Shown one piece after another: positions 1-11,854 of a stretch of DNA of 64,000 nt. How positions within the stretch are numbered: position 1 is the stretch's first letter; the number at the start of each line of letters is the position of its first letter. The notes beneath the pieces were generated by a model. The model worked only from the letters and a program-made list of their open reading frames with translations, was not told the origin of the DNA and searched no databases. This stretch comes from Ophiura sarsii (Eukaryota > Echinodermata > Ophiuroidea > Amphilepidida > Ophiuridae): NCBI GenBank assembly GCA_035610835.1, contig CM069457.1, positions 44,743,319-44,807,318 on the forward strand, in the 5' to 3' direction. A program made the translations under genes and the position numbers.

Positions 1-155
1 GGATTAAAATGGTATGATGCACATTGTTCAGAAAAATATCAGAATTTTGAATTTTTATTTTGGGATCCATATATGTTTTATACCTAACCCTATCATTATT
101 TAGTTTACATATTTGAATTTCTCATGAAATTACCCATCATATGATATACATTATA
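1..155. other. AT-rich flank, nothing recognised
   Basis: AT-rich sequence to the left of the first transposon. No reading frame, repeat or RNA gene is seen. Confidence 0.5.
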
Positions 156-360
156 GGCCCGTATTCTCGTACGTAGTTAAACACGGTTTTAAGCTAAACA
201 CGCGTCTAACTTTGACTTTAGACACGGCGTTTAACTAAACGCGATTCTCGTACATTTGTTTTACTTAAACAAGCGTCTAACTCACTGAAAAGTGTCTAAT
301 TTTAAACTTTCCAACGAAATTTTTTTCAAGCGAAAAAAGCACACACAACAAGAGGTGCCA

Positions 361-430
361 CGCCTCGGGGTTTGAACCCACGACCTCTCGGTTGGCGGGC
401 GGACACTCTACCAACTGCGCCACGGGGGAA
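361..430 (-). repeat. tRNA-like Pol III promoter, copy 1
   Basis: On the minus strand there is a good A box (TGGCGCAGTTGGTAGAG) and B box (GGGTTCAAACCCC) at tRNA-like spacing. The anticodon arm does not fold convincingly, so this is a tRNA-derived SINE head, not a functional tRNA. Confidence 0.75.
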
Positions 431-696
431 GCTGTGCTGGGCGAGTGTATTCGCCCAGCTATATAGCCCGGGGCCATTATTTCAGACAAAAACCTCAGCG
501 CCAGGTGGAACCAGGATGCTGGGAAATGGGATTTCATGAGATCTGGGGCTGTAAGGGTTAATCAGGGTAAAATAAGAGAAAAAAAAGTGAAAATTAAAAA
601 GAAGAAAAAAAATCGTTCGTTAACCCTAACCCACCCGGTGGATTTTCCAACGAAATTTCTTTCAAGCGAAAAAAGCACACACAACAAGAGGTGCCA

Positions 697-766
697 CGCC
701 CCGGGGTTTGAACCCACGACCTCTCGGTTGGCGGGCGGACACTCTACCAACTGCGCCACGGGGGAA
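697..766 (-). repeat. tRNA-like Pol III promoter, copy 2
   Basis: Second copy of the SINE head. The A and B boxes are identical to those of the first copy, with one nearby C/T change (CCCCGGGG versus CCTCGGGG). Confidence 0.75.
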
Positions 767-1031
767 GCTGTGCTGGGCGAGTGTATTCGCCCAGCTATAT
801 AGCCCGGGGCCATTATTTCAGACAAAAATCTCAGCGCCAGGTGGAACCAGGATGCTGGGAAATGGGATTTCATTGGATCTGGGGCTGTAAGGGTTAATCA
901 GGGTAAAATTAGAGAAAAAAAAGTGAAAATTAAAAAGAAGAAACAAAATCGTTCGTTAACCCTAACCCACCCGGTGGATTTTCCAACGAATTTTGTTTCA
1001 AGCGAAAAAAGCACACACAACAAGAGGTGCC

Positions 1032-1101
1032 ACGCCCCGGGGTTTGAACCCAAGACCTCTCGGTTGGCGGGCGGACACTCTACCAACTGCGCCACGGGGG
1101 A
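1032..1101 (-). repeat. tRNA-like Pol III promoter, copy 3
   Basis: Third copy. The boxes are conserved except for one base just outside the B box (CAAGACC in place of CACGACC on the plus strand). Confidence 0.75.
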
Positions 1102-1443
1102 AGCTGTGCTGGGCGAGTGTATTCGCCCAGCTATAGCCCGGGGCCATTATTTCAGACAAAAACCTCAGCGCCAGGGTGAACCAGGATGCTGGGAAATGGG
1201 ATTTCATGGGATCTGGGGCTGTAAGGGTTAAGGCGCGTTTAACTAAACAAATACACGAACTGCATGCCTTGAATGTTAACTCAACCGTGCCCGGTGTAAG
1301 CTGCCAAGCAAACCGCGTTGTATTAAAAATACCCGTGCGTTCGAGGTATTCAGTCGATATCTATTGTAACCCATAAGGGCCACAACAAAAATAAATACCT
1401 GTATACAGTAACGCACAACCACCCTTAGGACGAGATGCGCAGA

Positions 1444-2578
1444 GTTTAAAACCGTGTTTAGTTTTAAAGGGAAGTGTCAACCCTATTATTTTGATGATCA
1501 ACTTTTGCTTCTAAGTTTGAGAATATTGAATAAAAGTACATACAAGTATACATTTATAGAAAGGAAATTTGATAAGGAATCCGATGGTGAGATCAATGTG
1601 ATACCAAATACACTAAATTTTGAAAAATGAACCAAAAAGCGATTTTCTTACCCCAAATTTTTCAGACAGCATACTATAAAATAAAAAATGGTAATTTGTT
1701 CTAATATACATTTTTGCAAACAAGACAATTTTGTCTAGGAGGCAATTTTTTCTTTTTCCAAAATAAGGCTTATTTTTGGAAATATTGCTAAAAACATCGG
1801 AAAAGTGTAAAAGTCGTGTTTTTTTGCATACATTTCGCTAGAAATGGATGCATATCTCGAGTTTAAAATCCATAATCGAAAAAAATTTGCCTCCTAGCGC
1901 TGAAAGTCCTCTACACAATGGTAGTAAAAGCTTACCTGATAATTTGATATTTTTTTACTTATCTTGTCTGAAAAATCGTAAAATTCCTTCAAATTTGAAC
2001 TTCTAGAAAACATCGATTTAGTAAAAATATTAACATTTTCCACCATTTAAAGCTAAATGTTCATGGAATACAAGGGCGTGTGACCTAAAAAGCGAGTATA
2101 CTATTATGAACAATCAAAAGAAACTATCAGATTCAATTTATATTGTCACAATGTGAAGAAATTGGAAGAAAACTGAATTTTAAACGATCGTAAGATTGGC
2201 CTTTGTTTACATTTTTAGACATTGTTTTGCGATCTTTTGTTTTTCGCGTCTACGTCGCGGATATTAAGCGTCGCGTCTAGTATTACGCACGGGAAGATTC
2301 AGCGCGCGACGCAATGATCGATCAGCTGTCGCAGCATTTGAAAAGCGCGGAACTCCGCTTAAATTCCCGCCAAATAACCATGCACCTTTTCCTGACTCAA
2401 ACCTACCAAAACAACAATTTTAAATCACCCAAAAGAACGGGAAATAATCGCTTCCGATTAGTAACTTATGATGGTAATGATAGAATATATATAAAAGTAT
2501 AAAATAATAGAGAAATGTGAAATTCAATTTTTGAAACAAGTGCCGGGTTGACACTGCCCTTAAACACGTTGTTTAAAA
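1444..2578. repeat. Inner inverted repeat within the 156-2661 element
   Basis: The stretch at 1444-1483, ending GGGAAGTGTCAACCC, is matched in inverted orientation at 2545-2578, beginning GGGTTGACACTGCCC. Between the arms is AT-rich sequence with no convincing gene. A 62-residue frame at 2314-2502 resembles nothing known. This is probably a separate element nested in, or half of, the larger one. Confidence 0.6.
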
Positions 2579-2661
2579 GGTTAACTAGCGTTTTAGTTAG
2601 ACACGCGTTTAGTTAGACACGATTTTAAGCTAAAACCGTGTTTAGTACGAGAATACGGCCC

Positions 2662-4545
2662 AGAATTGTCAAAGGTTACTACGTCTGTAAGGTAATTTTA
2701 CCGGCTAGTGAATATTTCCAAGTTTTATTTTTTATATTTTTAGAATTGTTAGAAATATTTGTTAAGGATGTACCCATCCCTGAATCTAAACTGCATTTCT
2801 GAACTCCTCTAGTTACAAGCTTTCCAAAAATGTATACTTTTGCTATCATAGGTTGAACACTTTTTCAGTTAGAGTCATTTTTATAAATCCGGTAAATCGA
2901 GGCTGATTATTCATGTTGACTGTGTAGCGAAGGAAGAAAGCTGATGATCATGGTCTTATCCATAATTAATTAATTGTTGTGGTGTTTTTAGGTTTTTTAT
3001 CGCTATCGTTGTTGTTGAGGTGATCTTGACTCGATTTTTTTTTTGCATGGTGTTTTCCATTTTACATTGATGTGGATACAGGCCTAATACCAAACTTTGA
3101 TTTAAGTAACTCAAGTGAATTTTAAAAGATCAGACGTCAATTATTTCACCTCAAATGTGGTCATAAAATAGTAGACCTACATGTACGCTTTCTTCATGTG
3201 TGCTATACAGCGTGGGGATACTTCACTGCACGTCTAAAATTGTGTAGGTGTAATGAGACAAATACGCCCTTCCTTTTAATACAATCGCAAATAATGATGT
3301 GAAAAGTGAATCGTTAATATTATTCAAACACCAATTAGCCTTCTATAATAGTCTCCACATTCAACACGCATTTCCGCCACAGGAAACACAATCAGAAACT
3401 GAAACAAGGACTTTAAACTAGAACTATCAAAGTATTCACTATACAATTGGAACTCGATCAAAAACAAAGCAATCGAAACCAAATTGCCTGACTTAAATAT
3501 TGTCACTTAAAAAAAAAATCCCCAAGACGAACCTTGCGTTTTACCAGATAGATCTGTGACGAAACATCGGATGTGGGCAAACTATACACTAATGTGTCAT
3601 AGTATACACTGCTGTGATTATGTGCAAACATACAAGTTGATTTGTCTTTCAATTAAATTGAAGCAGACTATTCTTTATTTTGGTCCCTGTATAGTATATA
3701 GGGCGGGGCGTAAATAGGGAAGGTATTTTGTTCAAACACAGTAGATTCCTCATAATTGACCACCTGGATGTTACGCCTACAAATACATGTACATGTATGT
3801 TGTTTTCAAACATCCTTAGAGATTTATACCCACATTCCTGATTTCGGCGGGCGGCCAATTAATTATAGAGTGGCCATATTGGATTGATAGGATAATGGAA
3901 TGATCAAATCACATCAATAACCACTCTAGTAGATTCCTCAGACTTGAAAATCAAAGTATAGAGCCCACAATTATATCTCAATAAAGAAATAATTACAGAG
4001 TTATGACCATTTTAATGAATATTTAAGGTAATGACGGCCATCTGGGATTTTTAAAAAATCCTCTGGGTGATATGTTGCACACCCTCTAAATACCTATATG
4101 AACTCTTATACATGTAGGTGATGTTGTCAGGAAAATTGCAAATGACAGTGAAATAGGCGAGGGTAGTGACACAGGGACGGTTAGCAAATAATGCTGCCGA
4201 AAATGTGAACTCTGACCAAGATGCCGGAAGTGTCAGCCCGATGAGTGACACTGACCGTGACATAGAGGGAGCACGCAACCAAGACATTCTCCATAGACTT
4301 ACATGTTAGAAAAGGCTTACTTAAATGGATCTAGTTTCTATATTTGTGCGTTTGGTTCAATGACATTTTGATATGTTTTACTCAAAGGGGTAATCTACAA
4401 TATATCTGAATATGAAGGGACCATTACCGCGCAATTCTTTTTTGATATAAGCCGCGACATAACAACGTAGTGATATGCCTACCTAAATTCGATCACCGGT
4501 CTGGATATTACCGCATGTGTAAATCGGTCCGTGAAATTAAAATTG
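2662..4545. other. No gene seen
   Basis: AT-rich sequence. Short open frames of 60-78 residues on both strands lack recognisable domains and splice context. No clear repeat structure is seen. Confidence 0.5.
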
Positions 4546-5017
4546 ACCTCAATTCACCCAGTTTCCGCCAAATAGGAACTATTGTCGTACTCAACTTTCA
4601 TCGATAGCATGTCGCGGGACCTGCTTATTGGTGTGCTAGACAGCACTAACCGGCAACAGTGAGTCTGCGAAAAAGATTGGGCTGAATGGTGGCGCCCTCA
4701 AACCGGTAAAGTGCTGTATGCCACACGACGACAAAGATGGGGAAAGGATGAGGATAAATATATGTTATGTTGAGGGAAGTATACTTCCCTCAACATAACA
4801 TATATTTATCCTCATCCTTTCCCCATCTTTGTCGTCGTGTGGCAGACAGCACTTTACCGGTTTGAGGGCGCCACCATTCAGCCCAATCTTTTTCGCAGAC
4901 TCACTGTTGCCGGTTAGTGCTGTCTAGCACACCAATAAGCAGGTCCCGCGACATGCTATCGATGAAAGTTGAGTACGACAATAGTTCCTATTTGGCGGAA
5001 ACTGGGTGAATTGAGGT
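4546..5017. repeat. Near-perfect 472-bp palindrome
   Basis: The two arms of 236 bases are reverse complements of each other with only one difference noticed (ctgtAtgcc against ctgtCtgcc). There is no spacer: the centre, between 4781 and 4782, is GGGAAGTATACTTCCC. Flanks show no obvious target duplication. It may be a foldback transposon, a recent inverted duplication, or an assembly or library artefact. The arms have no reading frame that is recognised. Confidence 0.9.
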
Positions 5018-6194
5018 ACTACCATTGCAATCGTGGGGGAGCGGGAAAGTCACTTGTCAGTCTGTGATCCATTATTGTAAGCATGCATGACACAAAATGC
5101 GTAGTAATGAGTGTTTTTAGAACAGGCGCATTACATTAGGGGTCAACATTGACCATATTGGATCTCCTTCTAAATGCCGTACGACATGAATTCTCTGATA
5201 TTTAGGCATACAAAACCTGGTGGTCGGCTTAGCTGTTATGAAGCAACAAAACCGCTGAAGGATGTGTGGCATTCCGTTTTGAAGAAAAAAGGAAATGTTC
5301 GTAATCATTAGCAGGTACCGCTACACCACATAACGACAAAAATATTTATATACAAAACAACACTTATTACTGTCTATATACAAAATATATGGACCAAAGG
5401 TTTATCACATTTTCAATCAAGTTTAAGTATTGTGATGAATGAAATGTTATAACCTTTGTTTACATAAGTTCATAGAATGAAATTGTATCGTAAAATACCA
5501 GTGTTACATTACAAAATTTAATATGAATTTTCCAATAATTGAAGCATATTCCACTTGACATCAAATTGGCTATAGTGGTACATTAGTAAAACCATCACAC
5601 GTGCGACTATAGCTGAAGTTGGACAACGTGGCAAAGCCGAAATGTTTTAATTTGCAGAATCTAAATCCATACCTTTATTCCGATTCCAGTATCAATAGCG
5701 CTTTCTCCGTGTACATGTATTCCAATTGTAGTTTAAAACATTATTACATGGTGAGTCCGAATGACTTGGACCCTTGTTCACTGATTTCTTCCTTGCATGT
5801 ATATTGCGAAAACAGTTAGGTACTAAAATTCGCGGTTCGTGGGTTGGGCGGTTCTCGGGTTGGGGGTTTATGGGATGTGTATACTCTTAAAATTCAGTTA
5901 TCAAGGTGCCATTAATATTCCAAATCCCCATAATACAGGAACCTCATGTGCCCTTAAATACAGGTAGGCTACCCCTTGTGCATCCATGTAGTTCATCAGT
6001 GCATGTGTTATTAATATTAGGCCTAGGGTTAGGGTTTTATAATGGGGTCTTAGTTCAGAGGTCTTTTAGTTTTAGAGTCAGCGAGAGGAGGGGTCTATCG
6101 TCATGATCATCTGTGCCCAGTCTTGGGAACTGTGTGTCGACATTTATTATTCCTCCGTAGGCATGCCTAAACGTATCATATATGTATTTAGATC
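5018..6194. other. No gene seen
   Basis: AT-rich sequence with short meaningless frames. The short G-rich stretch near 5830-5875 (GGGTTGGGCGGTTCTCGGG) is the only compositional feature. Confidence 0.5.
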
Positions 6195-6775
6195 ACGCAT
6201 GTTTGCGCACACCGATATCCATGTAACATTTCCATTTATATAACAGTCATCCCATGATTGGCCTAGGGCCTATCCGAATTGCTATAAACTACGACACTGT
6301 ACACACTTGCACGCTCAAGGTCTGGGTTTGATTCCTGGGGAATGAAGCCCCTCCCCCATTTGACTCTTTTCATCCTGATCATGCATGCATAGTTTAATTC
6401 ATACAACCGGGACAAAAACACGCCCGAGAGTTGAAGCTAATTGGAGCTAAAGGTTTGCTCACACCGTCCTTATATTTATACATGTCCCTGTAACATTCCC
6501 ATTGCTATACATGATGAGGGCCCGTTGTGGCCTGCGCGCATAGATGAGTCCGCGATGGTATGTTGAGGCACTGACATCATACCACCGCAATTCGCAATCA
6601 CTTTAACAATAACATTTTTAACACATAACATGTTCCTGGATGAAGGTCTACGGTTTACGCTCCCAGTTCCTTTATTAACCCTAACTCACCATCTGATCCC
6701 TTTTTAGCTCCTGATATATGCATATAGTTTAATTCATACAAAAACACGCCCGGGAGTTAAAGTTAATTGGAGTCC
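6195..6775. repeat. Diverged tandem duplication
   Basis: Two related blocks lie in tandem. GTTTGCGCACACCG at about 6207 is matched by GTTTGCTCACACCG at about 6453. A longer match (TTTAATTCATAC, then AAAAACACGCCCG and GAGTT) occurs near 6392 and again near 6728. A GGGTTTGATTCCTGGGG stretch near 6325 resembles a tRNA B box, suggesting a SINE origin for the unit. Confidence 0.55.
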
Positions 6776-6777
6776 TT

Positions 6778-7074
6778 TTTCTATCCTTGTTAGCCACCGG
6801 ACGCCTTCCTTTTACCCGCCCCATGAAAAGACCCAGTTTGCGCCACGAACGCGTACGCACCTTACGGTCTGCGCCATTACGCGTGCGACGGCAACCGCGT
6901 GCGCCGTGTTTTGTTTTGTTTATACTCGAGCGCGTTTGGAGTTCTTTTTCTATCCTTGTTAGCCACCGGACGGCTTCCTTTTACCCGCCCCATGAAAAGA
7001 CCCAGTTTGCGCCACGAACGCGTACGCACCTTACGGTCTGCGCCATTACGCGTGCGGCGGCAACCGCGTGCGCC
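6778..7074. repeat. 170-bp tandem duplication
   Basis: A block of about 130 bp beginning TTCTATCCTTGTTAGCCACC at 6778 is repeated almost exactly at 6948. Only scattered changes separate the copies (for example ACGCC/ACGGC and GCGACGG/GCGGCGG). Overlapping arginine-rich frames here are products of the GC-rich repeat, not genes. Confidence 0.85.
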
Positions 7075-7160
7075 AACAGTTTGTTGTCTACGTGCGGCGA
7101 AGATCCCTTTTCATTGCGATTGCATAGGCAAATCGGCAGGAATCTGCACCCGAAGTCATT

Positions 7161-7184
7161 GGACGGACGGACAGACGGACAGAC
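7161..7184. repeat. GGACGGAC/AGAC microsatellite
   Basis: A 24-base run of GGAC and AGAC tetramers ends the GC-rich duplicated block. Such runs often form the tail of SINE-like repeats. Confidence 0.7.
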
Positions 7185-7341
7185 TCGCCACAAATAGTAT
7201 TATGATATCGCATATGTTTATGACCTCTTCCCAGCGTTCGAAATAGCGGCCATCCGGTCATCCGAAATGACCAAATCTACCGGCGGATGACCAGTTTTTC
7301 TTGGCCGATCATCCGGCGGATGACCAAAATGATGGGAGATG

Positions 7342-7905
7342 AAAGTGAAGAAAAGGATCACCAGGATGCATTAGAGGCTATAGACCCGACCGTCATATTG
7401 AGAGACGTACTGAAAGAACAAGTCATGGTCGCGAATGAACCAACCCATACAAGCTGCACATGAGGATGACAATGACACAGCTGACGACACCGACCCTGCA
7501 GTTGCAGTTGTGGAACTTGAGGCTGCGTCAGATGAGGATGACTTTGATACAGATCCAATGGAGTCGGGAGATAAAAGTGAAGAAGAGGATCATCCGGATG
7601 CATTAGAAGTTGCAAATGAAGATGACACTGACACAGCGGACGACACCGACCCTGCAGTTGTGGAACTTGAGGCTGAGTCGGATGAGGATGACCTGGATAC
7701 AGATCCAATGGAGCCTTGGGAGATGAGAATGAAGAAGAGGATAATCAGGATGCATTAGAAGCTGTAAATGAGGATGACACTGACACAGTGGACAACACCG
7801 ACCCTGCAGTTGTGAAACATGAAGCTGAGTCAGATGAGGATGACCTGGATACAGATCCAATGGAGTCGGGAGATGAACGAGTGAAGAAGAGGATCATCAG
7901 GATGC
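7342..7905 (+). pseudogene. Acidic tandem-repeat reading frame, frameshifted
   Basis: About 3.6 copies of a roughly 151-bp unit lie inside the hAT-like element; GATGAGGATGAC recurs at about 7530, 7681 and 7834. They encode acidic repeats rich in Asp, Glu and Thr, around motifs such as SDEDDLDTDPME and DDTDTADDTDPAV. The open frame runs 7435-7758 and continues in another frame at 7716-7937, so small indels have broken it. It could be a captured host fragment or the acidic N-terminus of a lost transposase. No function is assigned. Confidence 0.5.
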
Positions 7906-8091
7906 ATTTCAGGGCTTACAGCTGGTCGTCTTATTGAGAGACGTAGTGAAAACACGTGACGACTAGAACAAATAAGTGACTGAAGAAAAATAGTAGTTAA
8001 AAGAGAGGAGATTGTAAAATAAAGAAAAAACGGGTTTTTATGGAGCATAGAGGTTAATGTGGAGTTGTCAATAATTATATGTATGTGTATA

Positions 8092-8321
8092 CACTGAGCC
8101 AAAAAAGAAACTTATAAAAAAAGAAACTTATGCAATTTTAACAGATCACCAAATAATATTCTGTGCATGAAAATGTACCAAATTTGGATACAATATTACT
8201 GCAATGTATCGCTTCAAATGGCAGTCAATAACCAATTGTTTGCTTCAATGACACAAGAGAAATGTGCACTGCCCCTATGGTGATCTGTTAAAATTGTATA
8301 AGTTTCTTTTTTGGCTCAGTG
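8092..8321. mobile_element. 230-bp TA-flanked MITE (Tc1/mariner type), nested
   Basis: The ends are CACTGAGCCAAAAAAGAAAC and its exact inverted copy. Dinucleotide TA lies at both borders (8090-8091 and 8322-8323). TA duplication indicates the Tc1/mariner superfamily. The inverted repeat extends further, including an AATTTTAACAGATCACC stretch matched by GGTGATCTGTTAAAATT. It sits wholly inside the 7232-8460 element and so is the younger insertion. Confidence 0.88.
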
Positions 8322-8468
8322 TATGAAGACTCGCTTAAAATATGATTTTTGAGCTTGCCACTGAAAAAATGCGGATAACCAAAAATATTGGCGGATGACC
8401 AAAATCCCAACCTAGGTTTTCCGGTGGATGACCAATATATTATTCTTATTTCGAACGCTGCCTCTTCC

Positions 8469-9951
8469 ACATAATTTTGAGTTTTTTTCAAATCAATGGT
8501 TGTGGTGAGAGTATGTTATTTCATTAAAATGTATAATTTTTCAGTCTGCACACGGAACCAGGACGGCCGGCTTTCAGACATTATTGAGTAAAATCGTGTT
8601 CGATTTCAAAATGCAATAACTTTACCAAATTAGTCATATCTGGCAAACGGAACCATGAAATTTCATGATTCTTTTTGCTGATGATAGTGAATAAATGCAT
8701 CTATTGTCTCATACATTGCTTGCCTTCATATTTTGACACCAAATAGTTTTAACAATCATTTTACTTTGATTTTTACTCACCCTGTATGCAATTTCCCTCT
8801 ATACTATTTCAAGAATATACTTCCCAGCGGCTCTTTTCAGAGCCACCACATCTTCTTAAACGAAATTCTTGAATTTATATTCAGAGCACCTAAGCACTCT
8901 TCCCTTATGAACTTCCATTAGACACTTCCCATTTAACTTAATACAATCTATATCATCATGAAATATATTGTTAGCCCATAAAACCCACCTATACTAGCTA
9001 TTCATAGCAATATCTCGACTCATAATTTTAGTTATTCCATTACATAAACCCCAATATTTATCTAAAAACCATGTCATATATTATACACGCCTTAGTGTAT
9101 CACAAACCCAATGATTTACTATATTTATCCCTCTATTTATAATAATAGGCACATATATTATCCTACGATTGGTCTTAGATTTCAGGTTGCGTCTCATCCC
9201 CGTCTTTCCACTTTCTATACTATGATGCTGATTATATAATACACGTATGATTCCGGAAATTTCATCACATTTTGGAATTCAATGATTTCCTCCTTAAACC
9301 GCTCGTCCGCATAATTTAAGCTTGAATATTCTTAAACGAGCTCATGTCTGTGTTATCAGGCGTGCCCGGTTCTTATCAGGGTATAACTACATTAAGGGTC
9401 GCTGTTTCCTCATCTTTCCACTGTAGGTATGTACATAGGTACAAAATTCGACTGAAACAGAACAACAAACAAAAAGAAGAAGATATATTTAGTTTTACGA
9501 CTGCTTTAAACAAACGATTCCGACAATGTCATAAATCAAACAGTAATTAAATTTTTACCAAAGAAAACATTGTTTCGATTACTTGCAAACCGGAGCCCAT
9601 TCATTATTCATTTTCATGGGACATACATTCTCCTTCCATGGCACGCACATTCGTCGTTACTGCCAGACTCAGAAAATACGTGCACATATTTAGAAAGTTC
9701 GGATAATATCTCATATATTGCATTTCTGCTCTACAAATCAATCCAGCAATAGAAACTATGAAGGATCTTAGATTTTTTCCCGCCACATGAGGGGAAATGT
9801 CGTAATAGTCGTAATAAGCTCATGTTTATTCACTAGCCGACTAGCTCACAGGTTGGCAACTGTATTTTAGTTCAGTCCTCACAGTATTGATTACGAAGAA
9901 GCAGATACTATTTTATTGTGTAATAAAACTTTGTTATCTATCGTCGCTTAC
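8469..9951. other. No gene seen
   Basis: AT-rich sequence downstream (3') of the SMB exon of gene B. I looked for a further minus-strand exon and found none that is convincing; short frames of 60-68 residues have no domain. Confidence 0.5.
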
Positions 9952-10071
9952 CGAGACATCGTTCTCTGTAGTCCTCGCAACAGTCGTCATATTCCACACA
10001 AGCCGAGTTGCACTGGCAAGGAAAGCGCTTGTCCAATTGGTTATTGCACCTCTCAGCGCAGGAGTCCTTGT
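9952..10071 (-). CDS. Gene B: somatomedin B exon
   Basis: A 120-bp exon bounded by an acceptor (TTTATTTCGTTAG) and a donor (GTAAGC), phase 1 at both ends. It encodes about 40 residues with eight cysteines in the SMB pattern: SCAERC, PCQCNSAC, YDDCCEDY, then RC. SMB domains are compact disulfide knots found in vitronectin, ENPP ectoenzymes and other extracellular proteins, where they bind partners such as PAI-1 or uPAR or help fold the protein. The symmetric phase is typical of shuffled extracellular modules. It follows two FN3 exons on the same strand, so it is assigned to gene B, though the phase of the preceding donor does not match as it stands. Confidence 0.85.
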
Positions 10072-11554
10072 CTAACGAAATAAAATACAAGGATTAGTTA
10101 GAGTTAGATATTAGGGTCGACATCGCCGTTCTAGCTACCATTGGATTGTCACGCAAGTGTGATAATAATAATGTTGACCACAGCTTCACTTTTGATCCCG
10201 AGTGAGTAATACAAAGACAATGAATCTACTATAATTGTTAATTGGTGTTGACTGTTGAGCATGAGGGGCATTTGGGTATTAATTAATTTGAAACTTAAAC
10301 ACACAATAACATGTTTTCCTGTGTTGCATTCGTATTACGCATACTTCTTACTACCATGATGCACTGCGTATGTTTGCCTCTCCCGGCACAAGCAACCGCT
10401 GGGGGCGCATAGTATTGCAAATACCTTACAATATGAGCAAAGTCTGTAGACACATTTAACAATTGTCCCATTGACACACCGACTGTATTTGTAATAACTC
10501 CTTTACAATCGACTACACTGAGAACATGTACACCTCTTTACAGAGATCATTTATGTGTTTCAATTGCCATGGGAACACTGGAGGGTCTCCTGTGTAAATT
10601 GATAAATATAATAAACTCGAAACGAACTTGATGTACATGTACACAATTATATGTTGATACATATTTAATTGAGTTAAAAAATACGAATAAAGAAATTGGC
10701 TTGAAAATCAAGAGTGATGTTTTGGGGCTGTTGTTGGGATATTACATTTGTTTGCTTGTTTTTGTGAACGCTATGCTCCATCGTGTACATAACAGAGGAA
10801 ACATATCGTGAACAAATAACGTCGCAAAATATACCCTTTGCACGTACTGAAAAAAATATTGGTATTCGATAACTTCATTAATATCCATCCGATTTCTACC
10901 GTTCAAAGGGGTAACTATATCAATAAAACCTATTTTGCCTTTAACACTTTTCTAAAACAATAAAAAGCGTTTCATTTTTTTTATAAAGTACTGTATTTTG
11001 ACAGTCAATGAAGATGTGTCTATTCATGGACTTAAGTCCATGATTTATTGATGGAAGCTATTCCATGAATTGACCACAGGCTGTGTAAACACTGTTTGAT
11101 CAGATATGTAGTGTTGCTATAACCGCATCCCAAATGTTACCTAAAAGTCTTCGCCCCTATCCAAAAAGTAGCCCAATTCCATGAATATCTGTAATAAACC
11201 TGTTTAATACTGATTGAACCAGTTTTAATTGAAATAGGTCAGGACACACTCTTTGGTAATATGTATACGCTAAAGGAAGGATCTGTTTTTATGTATTGTG
11301 ACATACGTGAGACGTAAGGGATTTATTGTCGCGTGTAAACCGTAGGTAGGTAAGATGTCGTTTTCCCAAAAGGGCAATATCTACTTATAATAGAGGCGAG
11401 GCCGTTGCCTCCGCCCCAAAAACGGACTTTGTTTTGGTTTAGGGCACATAACTGAGTAAATATTCATTCAATCTTCACGTGTAATATCTTAAATTAAAGA
11501 TAAGAAATGTCCTTACAACTTTATTGTCGAATACTTTTACGTAGGAGTTATAGT
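10072..11554. other. Presumed gene B intron, nothing else seen
   Basis: AT-rich sequence between the SMB exon and the FN3 exons. An additional exon with phase 2 start and phase 1 end would be needed here to keep gene B in frame. None is recognisable by eye. Confidence 0.45.
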
Positions 11555-11609
11555 TTTGGAGTTGAGAGCATATTTATTACCTGGTCAGTTACTTATTTTG
11601 AGGACTGTA
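11555..11609. repeat. 55-bp repeat shared with 63086-63140
   Basis: TTGAGAGCATATTTATTACC followed by TGGTCAGTTACTTATTTTGA matches 63.09 kb almost exactly, apart from a short indel. Both are in the same orientation, more than 51 kb apart. Confidence 0.75.
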
Positions 11610-11854
11610 GAACAGTTTGGTGTTCACCTATAATCATTACTGGTTTAAACATCCTGAAGAAAAAAAACCTTTCGACCAATTAAAACAATGTGAAATTCAA
11701 TCCCGGGATATCAATCACGAAGCCATCTACGATCTTTATGTAAAACATGTATTGACATTATTTGTAAAAAGACTAAATAACATTTATGAAATGTCAAGCA
11801 ATATTTTTTCACTTTAATAATATACGAAGACATTTAATATTGAGTAAGACATAC

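Larger units (their letters stand above)
311..1215 (-). repeat. Tandem triplication of a tRNA-derived SINE-like unit (~337 bp)
   Basis: The motif CCAACGAA recurs at about 311, 648 and 984, giving a period of 336-337 bp. Each unit contains, on the minus strand, a tRNA-like head with A and B boxes. Each also has a GCCCGGGGCCATTATTTCAG segment and an A-rich stretch. The three units are nearly identical, so the amplification is recent or homogenised. Reading frames of 86-103 residues over this region are low-information and only reflect the repeated unit. Confidence 0.85.
156..2661. mobile_element. Non-autonomous TIR DNA transposon, composite
   Basis: The left end reads GGCCCGTATTCTCGTAC and the reverse complement of the right end reads GGGCCGTATTCTCGTAC, one difference in 17. 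Both ends continue into subterminal motifs related to TAAACACGGTTTTA and CGCGTCTAAC, in inverted orientation. The roughly 2.5-kb interior has no transposase. It holds a tripled SINE-like unit and a second, inner inverted repeat, so it looks like several insertions nested together. No clear target-site duplication is visible, so the superfamily is open; the GGGCC-type end would suit PIF/Harbinger, but that is a guess. Confidence 0.75.
7232..8460. mobile_element. hAT-like element with 8-bp target duplication
   Basis: The element begins CAGCGTTCGAAATA and ends with the inverted copy (TATTTCGAACGCTG). It is flanked on both sides by the same eight bases, CCTCTTCC (7224-7231 and 8461-8468). An 8-bp duplication with CAGxG ends is the signature of the hAT superfamily. 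Subterminal GCGGATGACCA motifs are repeated near both ends, as expected of transposase binding sites. No hAT transposase is present. The interior carries an acidic tandem repeat and a nested TA-flanked MITE. Confidence 0.88.

Noticed and set aside
361..1101. Three tRNA genes.
   Set aside because: A and B boxes are good but the anticodon arm does not fold, and they sit in a longer repeated unit, so they are SINE heads.
277..1231. Several 86-103-residue frames on both strands at the start of the window.
   Set aside because: They are translations of the tripled tRNA-derived repeat and recur with each unit; no coding signal beyond that.
6787..7246. Arginine-rich plus-strand frames of 115-136 residues.
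   Set aside because: They follow the 170-bp tandem duplication and GC-rich composition and change frame between copies.
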